Source: Polaromonas sp. (GTDB lineage: Bacteria; Pseudomonadota; Gammaproteobacteria; Burkholderiales; Burkholderiaceae_C). Taken from it: a stretch of DNA of 8,633 nt. The translations under genes and the position numbers were made by a program. Shown here one piece after another: positions 1-6,087 of the stretch (positions are counted from its first letter, which is position 1; every line of letters begins with the position of its first letter). The notes under the pieces are model-generated. The model ran no database searches. It was not told the origin of the DNA and was given only the letters and a program-made list of their open reading frames with translations. The stretch spans positions 1 through 8,633 of the forward strand of contig JAJAYS010000342.1 of NCBI GenBank assembly GCA_026786065.1, given 5' to 3'.

Positions 1-294
1 CCCGCTCGCCTTGGGCCGCTGTTGGTGGGGAACTCCGTAAATTCAGTTCAACGGATGGGCTGGGCAGGGATCAAGAACGGAAGACTATTGGCGCTTGCAG
101 CTACCGACTTCGATGTTCTGCTTACCGCTGACAAAGGCATCGAATACCAGCAAAACATCTCCACATTGCCGATTGCCGTGCTGGTCGTGTCGGCAAGAAG
201 CAACCGCATGGGCGACTTGATTCCTGCAGTGCCAGAAATCCCCGCTGCACTTGCCGAAGTTCAACCGCGCACGCTGCGAAAAGTTGCTGGCTGA
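1..294 (+). CDS. DUF5615 family PIN-like protein, 3' part (5' end outside window)
   Basis: The reading frame is open from base 1, and 97 residues are visible before the TGA at 292-294. The visible part matches the family's usual layout: a PARLGPLL-type N-terminal segment, then SVQRMGWAGIKNG, then the core DFDVLLTADKGIEYQQN, then IAVLVVSARSNRMGDL, then a helical tail (PAVPEIPAAL). DUF5615 proteins are small PIN/Mut7-C-like putative nucleases of about 105-115 residues and are usually toxins paired with a small upstream antitoxin (often DUF433). The acidic N-terminal DE motif typical of the family would lie just left of the window and cannot be checked. The TTG at 22 is the first usable in-window start, but homology continues upstream of it, so the true start is probably off-window. 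Toxicity is inferred from the family. Family assignment is fairly sure, activity unknown. Confidence 0.8.
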   Translation, partial: PARLGPLLVGNSVNSVQRMGWAGIKNGRLLALAATDFDVLLTADKGIEYQQNISTLPIAVLVVSARSNRMGDLIPAVPEIPAALAEVQPRTLRKVAG

Positions 295-301
295 TACGAC
301 G

Positions 302-329
302 TTCACGCGAAAATCTCTTTCTCTTTAAT
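302..329 (+). promoter_or_regulatory. candidate sigma70-type promoter before the hicB remnant
   Basis: TTCACG at 302-307 (4 of 6 to the -35 consensus) and TTTAAT at 324-329 (5 of 6 to the -10 consensus) are separated by 16 bases. They lie in an AT-richer gap between the DUF5615 stop and the HicB-like remnant. An AGGAA purine run at 336-340 follows, which could be the old ribosome binding site. If still active it could drive transcription into the downstream nitronate monooxygenase. This is a pattern match only. Confidence 0.3.
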
Positions 330-345
330 ACACCCAGGAAGCTAA

Positions 346-560
346 ACCAGAGAACTGACAGCAGTCCGCACGCACGCCGAGGAAGGTGGGTTTGTCGCGC
401 TGAATCCCGAGACGGGAACGACCACTCAGGCCGATTCCGTGGAAGAGGCGGTAGCCGACCTCCGCGAGGCAAAAGCCTTGTACGTGTCGGATTCCCACTG
501 TCTGCCTTTGGGCATCCTGTGGTCACCCTGCTCACCATCTCCGAGCCGGTGCATGCCTAA
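346..560 (+). pseudogene. HicB-like antitoxin remnant (no start codon, one frameshift)
   Basis: The frame beginning near 346 reads LTAVRTHAEEGGFVALNPET, then a TTTQADSVEEAVADL stretch and REAKALY, which is the characteristic HicB partial RNase H-like fold. Near 480-490 the homology leaves this frame. It resumes in the frame of codons starting at 486, 489 and so on, reading FPLSAFGHPVVTLLTISEP and ending at TAA 558-560. One lost base, or two gained, explains this. The intact family commonly has LYLEEFPL at this point. There is no ATG, GTG or TTG in the first frame: the codon at 343-345 is TAA and the only candidate start is a CTG at 355. HicB normally neutralises the HicA mRNA interferase and represses its own promoter. 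This copy cannot make a full protein without a frameshift and an unusual start. The call rests on recognised family pattern, with no alignment run. Confidence 0.72.
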
Positions 561-603
561 GCTGCCGCTCGTGTTGGGTAGCCATGAAAAGAGACCACCA
601 TGA
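553..603 (+). pseudogene. HicA-like toxin, 5' stub only
   Basis: An ATG at 553 overlaps the end of the HicB remnant (its TAA is 558-560), an arrangement usual in hicBA pairs. It opens MPKLPLVLGS, resembling the common HicA start MPKLP-V-SG. After about ten codons the similarity is lost (HEKRPP) and the frame stops at TGA 601-603. A functional HicA is about 60-80 residues and needs a GSH motif with a catalytic His around residue 25-30, so this stub is dead. The break at about 580-590 abuts the nitronate monooxygenase start at 600, so a deletion probably joined the two. The short length makes the call tentative. Position and overlap with the HicB-like end are the best support. Confidence 0.5.
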
Positions 604-1649
604 TTCTGCAAAAGCTCCTCGGAATAGACCTCCCCATCATTCAAGCCCCGATGGCGGGCGTGCAGGGCAGTGCGCTGGCTATCGCGGTGTGCAACGCCGG
701 TGGGCTGGGCTCGCTTCCCTGCGCGATGCTCGGCATCGACGCCATGCGCAAGGAACTGGCAGCCATCCGTGCGCAGACCACGCGGCCGTTCAACGTCAAC
801 TTTTTCTGTCACACGCAGCCCGCGCCCAGTGCCCGGCGTGAGGCGGTCTGGCGCACGGCGCTGTCGCCGTACTACGCGGAGTTCGGCATCGACGCCGATG
901 CCATTCCCGCAGGCCCGGGGCGATGGCCGTTCGGCGCCGAGGCTGCCGACGCGCTGGCCGAATTCAGGCCTGCGGTGGTCAGCTTTCATTTCGGCCTGCC
1001 TTCGGCGGACCTGCTGGCCCGGGTGCGCAACTGGGGCGCAAAAATCCTGTCGTCGGCGACCACCGTCGACGAGGCGCGCTGGCTGGAGGCGCATGGCGTC
1101 GATGCCGTCATCGCGCAGGGGGTTGAGGCGGGCGGCCATCGCGGCATGTTCCTGTCCGGCGACTTGGGCACCCAGGTCGGCACATTCGCGCTGGTGCCGC
1201 AGATTGTGCGGGCGGTCAACGTCCCGGTCATCGCCGCAGGAGGCATCGCCGACGCACGGGGCGTCTCGGCGGCGCTGGCGCTCGGCGCCGCCGGCGTGCA
1301 GGTCGGAACGGCTTATCTGCTGTGTCTAGAGGCCACTACCAGCGCCGTCCATCGCGCTGCTTTGAAAAGCGATGCAGCCCGCGTCACGGCGCTAACCAAC
1401 CTGTTTACCGGACGGCCCGCGCGCGGCATTGTGAACCGCATCATGCGGGAACTGGGACCTATCAGCGCCGCCCCACCGGACTTTCCTTTGGCGACGTCGG
1501 CCGTGGCGCCCTTGCGCGCCCGTGCCGAGAGCCGGGGCAGCGGCGACTTTTCGCCGCTGTGGGCGGGCCACAATGCCGGTGCTTGCCAAGAGGTTTCGGC
1601 AACCGCGCTGACGCGGGAACTCGCGAGCGCGCTGGCATATTCATGCTAG
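600..1649 (+). CDS. class I nitronate monooxygenase (2-nitropropane dioxygenase family)
   Basis: This is a 349-residue FMN-dependent TIM-barrel enzyme, full length for the family (about 320-360). Enzymes of this type oxidise alkyl nitronates such as propionate 3-nitronate to the carbonyl compound plus nitrite, and act as detoxifiers in the cytoplasm. Visible landmarks are QAPMAG (residues 15-20, N-terminal strand and flavin pocket), VSFHFGLP (127-134, with H130 at the catalytic-His position of class I enzymes), SSATT (151-155), AQGVEAGGHRGMF (172-184) and VPVIAAGGIADARG (208-221), followed by LGAAGVQVGTAYL (phosphate-binding end of the barrel). The ATG at 600 starts directly at the conserved LGIDLPIIQAPMAG segment, with a weak purine-rich AAAAGAGA before it. 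Its stop overlaps the next gene. No promoter is obvious, and transcription may come from the old hic region. Substrate is not provable from sequence, and some relatives are general NAD(P)H:flavin or quinone reductases. Confidence 0.9.
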   Translation: MILQKLLGIDLPIIQAPMAGVQGSALAIAVCNAGGLGSLPCAMLGIDAMRKELAAIRAQTTRPFNVNFFCHTQPAPSARREAVWRTALSPYYAEFGIDADAIPAGPGRWPFGAEAADALAEFRPAVVSFHFGLPSADLLARVRNWGAKILSSATTVDEARWLEAHGVDAVIAQGVEAGGHRGMFLSGDLGTQVGTFALVPQIVRAVNVPVIAAGGIADARGVSAALALGAAGVQVGTAYLLCLEATTSAVHRAALKSDAARVTALTNLFTGRPARGIVNRIMRELGPISAAPPDFPLATSAVAPLRARAESRGSGDFSPLWAGHNAGACQEVSATALTRELASALAYSC

Positions 1650-2434
1650 CCCGCATGCCTCAGCGCATCGCCTTCGCGGCCATACTGGCCGCCTTCGCTG
1701 CGGGTGCCTTTGCCGAATCGATTACGGGCGCGCACTACACCACCCCGTCCACGCGCTATGGTCACTTCGCGCTCGGACGGCCGCACGAGTATGCGAAGCT
1801 GACGACGATCACCGATGCAGGCAGAAAGCTGGTTTTTGAACTGCCGGACAACGAGGTGTTCGAGGATCTCGCGCCGCGCATCGTGCGGCTTTCGGCGGAT
1901 ACGCCCACGGAGTTGCTGGCCATCGTCAGCCGGCACGGCGCCGGATCGCGGTTGATGTTGATTGGTCTGCGCGGCGGCGGGCTTGAAACCACGGCGCAGT
2001 CGCCCGCCATCGGCACGCCGATGCGCTGGCTCAACCCGGTTGCCGTGGCTGACCTCGACGGCGATGGGCAAGCTGAAATTGCGGCGGTCATCATGCCGCA
2101 CATCGGCGGCACGCTGAAGGTTTACAAGCGGCGCGGTGCGGCACTGGTCGAAATTGCTGCGCAGGCCGGGTTTTCAAATCATGTTTATGGCAGCGCGGAG
2201 CTGGCGCTGTCGGCACCTATTGTGATTGCGGGGACGACGCATCTTCTGGTGCCCGACACGACACGCCTGAACCTTCGCATCGTGGGCTTGAAGGGCGGCC
2301 GCCTGATCGAGGCCGGGGTTTGCGCGCTGCCGGAGCCGCTGACGGGTGCCCTGACAGTGGTCTCGCTATCGCAAATCGCGATCGAGCAGGGCCCGGGACG
2401 GCGGCTGACCGTTCCCGACGATTGCGTCAAGTAG
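1643..2434 (+). CDS. exported protein of unknown function with a DLDGDG calcium-type loop
   Basis: This is a 263-residue protein. The ATG at 1643 overlaps the previous gene's stop (ATGCTAG), suggesting translational coupling. An ATG at 1655 (residue 5) is an equally good start, and neither has a clear Shine-Dalgarno sequence. Residues 5-24 form a signal peptide (MPQR, then an Ala-rich hydrophobic run, cleavage near AFA|ES), so the protein is periplasmic or exported. The body is beta-rich with repeated hydrophobic strands. VAVADLDGDGQAEIAAVI (133-150) is an FG-GAP/VCBS-like calcium loop with D137, D139 and D141, preceded and followed by blade-like strands, so a small beta-propeller is plausible. 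C227 and C261 are the only cysteines and could form a disulfide. The specific family is not recognised. A functional link to the flavoenzyme is suggested only by the overlap. Confidence 0.8.
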   Translation: MLARMPQRIAFAAILAAFAAGAFAESITGAHYTTPSTRYGHFALGRPHEYAKLTTITDAGRKLVFELPDNEVFEDLAPRIVRLSADTPTELLAIVSRHGAGSRLMLIGLRGGGLETTAQSPAIGTPMRWLNPVAVADLDGDGQAEIAAVIMPHIGGTLKVYKRRGAALVEIAAQAGFSNHVYGSAELALSAPIVIAGTTHLLVPDTTRLNLRIVGLKGGRLIEAGVCALPEPLTGALTVVSLSQIAIEQGPGRRLTVPDDCVK

Positions 2435-2586
2435 GCGGGGCAGCCAGGCTAGGCACGGCTTGCGGACTGCATCGCCGTCGCAGGGGCTGTAACAACCCCG
2501 CGTTTCAGTGGACTCCGCACGGCAGCCGCCAAGCCCCGGGCTTGCCGCGCCATACTGTTTTGCTCAACCCCGCCCAGGAGCGCCTC

Positions 2587-3039
2587 ATGAAATCCCTGCA
2601 TTGCCTCGCCAGCATCGGACTTCTCGCCATCGCCTCGCTCGCCAGTGCGGCGGACGGGCTTGTCGAAGTCAAAAGCCCCTATAGCCCGACCGAGACGATG
2701 AACCGGCTCGAAGAAGTCGTCAAGCAGCGCGGCCTGACGGTTTTTGCCCGCGTGGATCATGCTGCAGGGGCGGCCAAGGTCGGCAAGACGCTGCTTCCGA
2801 CCGAACTGCTGATCTTCGGCAATCCGCAGGGCGGCACGCCGCTGATGGAATGCGCGCAGTCCGCAGGCATTGACCTGCCGCTGAAGGCGCTGGTCTGGGA
2901 AGATGCCGCGTCGCAGGTCTGGCTCGGCTACAACGACCCGGCCTATCTGGCGAAACGGCACGGCGCGCTATCGTGTCCGGCGGTCGAGGGCCTCACCAAG
3001 GCGCTGGCAGGCCTGGTCAACGCAGCGGTCGGCCGATGA
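2587..3039 (+). CDS. exported DUF302 domain protein
   Basis: This is a 150-residue protein with a clean signal peptide (residues 1-21, cleavage near ASA|AD). A DUF302 domain fills the rest. Typical landmarks are the ETMNRLEEVVKQRGLTVFARVDHA helix-strand opening (35-59), LLIFGNPQGGTPLM (74-87) and the ALVWED and VWLGYNDPAYLAKRHG segments (101-125). Proteins of this family are small, often periplasmic, and of unknown biochemical function. The start is well supported: AGGAG at 2576-2580 lies six bases before the ATG. About 150 bases separate it from the upstream gene and about 115 from the downstream transporter, so it may be its own transcription unit. I found no convincing promoter or terminator in either gap. 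C90 and C130 could pair in the oxidising periplasm. Confidence 0.88.
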   Translation: MKSLHCLASIGLLAIASLASAADGLVEVKSPYSPTETMNRLEEVVKQRGLTVFARVDHAAGAAKVGKTLLPTELLIFGNPQGGTPLMECAQSAGIDLPLKALVWEDAASQVWLGYNDPAYLAKRHGALSCPAVEGLTKALAGLVNAAVGR

Positions 3040-3155
3040 CCCGCGCAGCCTCGGTCACCGGTTTCGGGCTGAAGAAAAAATTTAACGTGGCGCACGCCGG
3101 GCGCGTTCAGGCCCCTGCCGCGACGATTTTCATGTTTAGTTTCCTGGGTTGATCG

Positions 3156-4478
3156 ATGCTTGAGGTGCTTGCCAATAAAACCTACCGTCACCTGTTTCTG
3201 GCACAGGTGATCGCGCTGCTCGGAACCGGGCTTGCGACGGTGGCGCTGGGTTTGCTGGCCTTCGATCTGGCCGGCGCCGATGCCGGTCTGGTGCTGGGTA
3301 CGGCGCTGGCCATCAAGATGCTGGCCTATATCGGCGTGGCACCGGTCGCCGCGGCGCTGGCTGAACGGCTGCCGCGCCGGGCGGTGCTGGTTGCGTTGGA
3401 CCTGGTGCGGGCAGGCGTTGCGCTGTTTTTGCCCTTCGTCACGCAAGTCTGGGAAATCTACCTGTTGATCTTCGTTCTTCAGGCGGCCTCTGCGGCCTTC
3501 ACGCCGATGTTCCAGGCGACGATCCCTGACGTTCTGCCTGAAGAGAAAGCCTATACCCAGGCGCTGTCGCTGTCGCGGCTGGCCTACGACATGGAAAGCC
3601 TCGTCAGCCCGATGCTTGCGGCGCTGCTGCTCACTGTGGTCAGTTTTCACAGCCTGTTCGGCGGCACGGTGATCGGCTTTCTGGCCTCGGCGGCGCTGGT
3701 CGTGTCGGCGGTGCTGCCGCGCGCCAAGGTGCCGCCCCGGCGCAGCATTTACGAACGCACGACGCGCGGGTTGCGCATTTATCTGGCGACGCCGCGCCTG
3801 CGCGGCCTGCTGGCGCTGAATCTGGCGATTGCTTCGGGCAGCGCGATGGTCATTGTCAACACCGTGGTGCTGGTTCAGGGCAGCTTCGCGCTGACGCAGA
3901 CCGCCACGGCAATTGCGCTGGCCTGCTTTGGCGCCGGATCGATGGCAGTGGCGCTGGCCTTGCCGACGCTGCTGGAGCGCTTGCCTGAGCGGCGGGTGAT
4001 GCTGGCCGGTGCGGCGCTGATCGCACTTGGGCTTTTGGCCGGGCTGCTACTGGCGTCACGCTATGCCACGCTGCTGCCGCTGTGGTTTGTGCTGGGCCTC
4101 GGTTACTCATTGGCCCAAACACCGTCGGGCCGGCTACTGCGCCGCTCGTCTACAGACGCCGACCGCCCGGCGCTGTTTGCCGCGCAGTTTGCGCTGTCGC
4201 ACGCCTGCTGGCTCATCACCTACCCGCTGGCTGGCTGGCGGGGTGCGCGCTTCGGCCTCGCCGTCAGCTTCACGGCGCTGGGCCTGCTGGCTGGAGCGGC
4301 GGTGCTGCTGTCGATGCGGCTATGGCCGGCTGTCGAGTCACAGTCGCTACCGCATCGGCATGACAAGCTGGATGCCGCACATCCGCACTTGGCTGGCGAT
4401 GCTGGCCGGGCATCCACTGCGGGCCAGCATTCGCATCCATTCGTGATCGACGACGAGCATCCGCGCTGGCCGGTGTGA
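3156..4478 (+). CDS. MFS transporter with His-rich C-terminal tail (NreB-like)
   Basis: This is a 440-residue major facilitator with about 12 predicted membrane segments. The first half spans roughly residues 12-188 and the second roughly 215-388, joined by a basic cytoplasmic loop (RRSIYERTTRGLRIYLATPRLRG type, 195-217). AALAERLPRRAVL (66-78) sits where MFS motif A lies between segments 2 and 3. After the last segment comes a soluble tail (about 392-440) with seven histidines (H400, H402, H409, H411, H425, H427, H435) and an acidic end, FVIDDEHPRWP. A His-rich tail after an MFS core is known from the nickel-resistance protein NreB and relatives, so metal efflux is a reasonable guess. It converges on an operon encoding HupE/UreJ and His-rich proteins, which supports a metal role. 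The substrate is not shown. The ATG at 3156 has only a weak upstream GGGTTGA sequence, but it begins at the usual NKTYRHLFLAQ family opening. Confidence 0.87.
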   Translation: MLEVLANKTYRHLFLAQVIALLGTGLATVALGLLAFDLAGADAGLVLGTALAIKMLAYIGVAPVAAALAERLPRRAVLVALDLVRAGVALFLPFVTQVWEIYLLIFVLQAASAAFTPMFQATIPDVLPEEKAYTQALSLSRLAYDMESLVSPMLAALLLTVVSFHSLFGGTVIGFLASAALVVSAVLPRAKVPPRRSIYERTTRGLRIYLATPRLRGLLALNLAIASGSAMVIVNTVVLVQGSFALTQTATAIALACFGAGSMAVALALPTLLERLPERRVMLAGAALIALGLLAGLLLASRYATLLPLWFVLGLGYSLAQTPSGRLLRRSSTDADRPALFAAQFALSHACWLITYPLAGWRGARFGLAVSFTALGLLAGAAVLLSMRLWPAVESQSLPHRHDKLDAAHPHLAGDAGRASTAGQHSHPFVIDDEHPRWPV

Positions 4479-4489
4479 GGTAAAGCGCC

Positions 4490-4513
4490 AAGCCCCCGAC
4501 GCTCAGGGGCCTT
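4490..4513. terminator. candidate bidirectional terminator hairpin between convergent genes
   Basis: AAG-CCCC (4490-4496) and GGGG-C-CTT (4506-4513) can pair around a short loop, giving a GC-rich stem with one bulge or mismatch on either strand. It lies in the 43-base gap between the convergent transporter and anchor genes, where a shared terminator is expected. Neither side has a strong T run (TTTACC follows on the minus strand), so efficiency is uncertain. Confidence 0.45.
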
Positions 4514-4522
4514 CGCAAGGCC
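4508..4522. repeat. perfect 6-bp inverted repeat overlapping the candidate terminator
   Basis: GGCCTT (4508-4513), a CGC loop and AAGGCC (4517-4522) form a perfect hairpin. It shares GGCCTT with the right arm of the neighbouring 4490-4513 stem, so only one of the two can form at a time. Its last base is also the last base of the minus-strand stop codon (TAG, complement of 4522-4524). It may be part of a compound terminator. Confidence 0.4.
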
Positions 4523-5220
4523 TACAGCACCCGCTTGATGGCCGTGTACTGGCCCTGTGTGCTGAGCTTCAGCGTCACCTCGCCAGCCGATCGATTGCGC
4601 CAGAACCAGCCGTGCTTGCCGTCGAAGGCGGCCACCAGCGTGCCCGCATCTTTCTGCAGTTGCGCGCCCTTGCCGTAGCCGTGGTAGAAGCCCTTGGGCG
4701 GGTTGACGGGATCGCCGTGCGCATCGACATTGACCGCGCCGCCGGTCACGCTCCACTGGTAGGCCACGCTGCTGCCTTTGCGCATGTCCAGCTTCACCTC
4801 GGCCCCCTGTCCGGGTTTCAGTGACAGCGACATCTCGTCGGTTTTGCCTTCCGCCGAAGCGGCTGCAGTTTTGCCGGCTACGGGGGGCGTGTCGGCATCG
4901 CGCGGAGCCGGGGCAGCGGCAGCGGCAGGCGACACTGCAACCGCAGGCCCCGGGCCGGGCACTGGCACAGGGCTAGCCGGTGCGGCCGCAACGCGGACCG
5001 ACGCATCGGCGGCGGCTTCCTGCGATAGCGCAACCTTGATTTCACCCATGCGGGTCAGACCGAGCACCTTGCCGATGCCGGTGGGGTCGATGCCGTATTC
5101 GGCGGGTAGAACGGTCGTGGCCAGCAGCACGCCGGCGACCAGCGCAGCCAGGACAGTCGAGCGAATCAGCTTGCGGGACGTGGGCAGGTCGGCGCGATCG
5201 GGAAGTTCGGTGTTGAACAT
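4522..5220 (-). CDS. single-pass membrane-anchored periplasmic protein, partner of HupE/UreJ
   Basis: This is a 232-residue protein. A short N-terminus ending in basic residues (SRKLIRS) is followed by one membrane segment (about 21-40), then a conserved-looking juxtamembrane stretch (EYGIDPTGIGKVLGLTRMGEIK, 41-62). A low-complexity Ala/Pro linker (about 68-125) leads to a C-terminal beta-rich domain (about 128-232). That domain contains VAYQWSVTGGAVNVDAHG (152-169), a GFYHGYGKG turn and DGKHGWFWRN (200-209), ending VTLKLSTQGQY. Proteins like this are often annotated only as transmembrane anchor protein and occur beside HupE/UreJ genes. Here it follows hupE on the same strand after 17 bases, with GGAG eight to nine bases before the ATG, so co-translation and partnership are likely. 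H168, H180 and H203 with W205 and W207 could form a metal or ligand site, which is inference. Function is not established. Confidence 0.82.
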   Translation of the reverse strand: MFNTELPDRADLPTSRKLIRSTVLAALVAGVLLATTVLPAEYGIDPTGIGKVLGLTRMGEIKVALSQEAAADASVRVAAAPASPVPVPGPGPAVAVSPAAAAAPAPRDADTPPVAGKTAAASAEGKTDEMSLSLKPGQGAEVKLDMRKGSSVAYQWSVTGGAVNVDAHGDPVNPPKGFYHGYGKGAQLQKDAGTLVAAFDGKHGWFWRNRSAGEVTLKLSTQGQYTAIKRVL

Positions 5221-5238
5221 GAAAAATTTCTCCGCGAA

Positions 5239-5973
5239 TCAGGAAACAAAATAGCCGGTGAGCTGCCAGCCCATCAGCACAAAGCCGGCGCTCATCAACG
5301 CGACGTTGGCGGTGTACGCATGGCGAAAAAAGCTGCGCGTGCGGCGCCAGAAGCCCATTGCGATGAGGATGGCCAGCAGCGCAAGCAACTGGCCGATCTC
5401 CACCCCGACATTGAAGGCCAGCAGGTTGGGCAACAGCCCGTCGCGCGAGACCTCGAAGTCGCGCAGCTTGGTGGCCAGGCCGAAGCCGTGAAACAGCCCG
5501 AAAATCAGCGTCGCCGCGCGCGGGTCGGGCTGCACGCCAAACCAGCGCTGGAATGCGCCCAGGTTGTCCAGCGCCTTGTAAACAATCGACAGGCCGATGA
5601 TCGCGTCGATCAGATAGGCGCTGACGCTGGTGCCGAAATACACACCGGCAAGAAGCGTCGTCGAGTGGCCGAGCGCGAACAGGCTGACGTACAGCGCGAC
5701 GTGCTTGAGCTTGTACAGAAAGAAAATCACCCCCAGCAAAAACAGCAAGTGGTCGTAACCCGTCACCATGTGCTTGGCCCCGAGATACATGAACGGCAGC
5801 AGATTGACGCCGCTTATTTCCTGGAGGTAGCCTTTGTCGCCTTCGGCCACGCCGTGGGCCAACACGCTGGCACCAAAGAGCAGTGAAAGACCCAGCCCGA
5901 CCAGCCATCGCCACAAGTGGACTGGCAACGCCACAGACGGCCCGGCGCCAGCCCTGAAAAAAAACAGATGCAT
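5239..5973 (-). CDS. HupE/UreJ family membrane protein (putative nickel/cobalt permease)
   Basis: This is a 244-residue inner-membrane protein with a probable cleavable N-terminal segment (about 18-39, VLA|HG), which leaves H40 at the mature N-terminus, and six or so further membrane segments. Recognisable motifs are HMVTGYDHLLFLLG (68-81), which holds the HX5DH metal-site pattern (H68, D74, H75) known from HupE, then ALGHSTTL (100-107), FGLFHGFGLA (158-167) and FNVGVEIGQ (187-195). The FHGFGLA form, without the HGxE that follows FHG in classical HupE, points to the second HupE/UreJ subgroup. Characterised HupE proteins import nickel for hydrogenase or urease, but no such enzyme genes lie here. 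The ATG has GGAG (complement of 5981-5984) seven bases upstream. Codons 4-6 are a run of eight T on the coding strand. The gene is in tandem with the anchor protein downstream and probably with the His-rich gene upstream. Confidence 0.88.
   Translation of the reverse strand: MHLFFFRAGAGPSVALPVHLWRWLVGLGLSLLFGASVLAHGVAEGDKGYLQEISGVNLLPFMYLGAKHMVTGYDHLLFLLGVIFFLYKLKHVALYVSLFALGHSTTLLAGVYFGTSVSAYLIDAIIGLSIVYKALDNLGAFQRWFGVQPDPRAATLIFGLFHGFGLATKLRDFEVSRDGLLPNLLAFNVGVEIGQLLALLAILIAMGFWRRTRSFFRHAYTANVALMSAGFVLMGWQLTGYFVS
5957..5964. repeat. 8-base homopolymer (A8 on plus strand, T8 in coding sense) inside the hupE-like 5' end
   Basis: Eight consecutive A on the plus strand encode FFF at codons 4-6 of the HupE-like protein. 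A second tract of seven A lies just outside the gene at 5986-5992. Such runs are rare in this GC-rich window and are prone to slippage, so gain or loss of a base would shift the frame almost at the start. Variable expression is only a possibility. Confidence 0.6.
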
Positions 5974-6087
5974 GAAAACACTCCGAAAAAAAGAATTGAA
6001 ATGGCTGCCCCGGGGCGTTTGCCCGAGGTGCCTTGTATGCGGTGGACGATGTGGCGCGGTGTGACGGCCGTGGCGCGTTGCTGGCCT

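Noticed and set aside
584..841. Plus-strand open frame with an ATG at 584, just before the nitronate monooxygenase start
   Set aside because: It is out of frame with the enzyme and largely inside it, and its sequence is low-information and Arg/His rich. The ATG lies within the HicA stub region.
426..1139. Minus-strand open frame (237 codons) opposite the nitronate monooxygenase
   Set aside because: It is antisense to a complete enzyme with conserved motifs, is Arg-rich, and shows no domain.
1322..1642. N-terminal extension of the DLDGDG-loop protein back to 1322
   Set aside because: This part overlaps the nitronate monooxygenase coding region in another frame, and the signal peptide begins only after the ATG at 1643 or 1655.
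2435..2586. GGGGCTGT-AACAACCCC near 2485-2500 as a terminator after the secreted protein
   Set aside because: The arms would leave an impossibly small loop or only a 4-bp stem, and there is no T run.
6007..6025. GCCCCGGGGC palindrome and GGGC-GTTT-GCCC hairpin between the His-rich and HupE-like genes
   Set aside because: The stems are very short and expected by chance at this GC content, with no T tract, so neither a terminator nor an operator can be supported.
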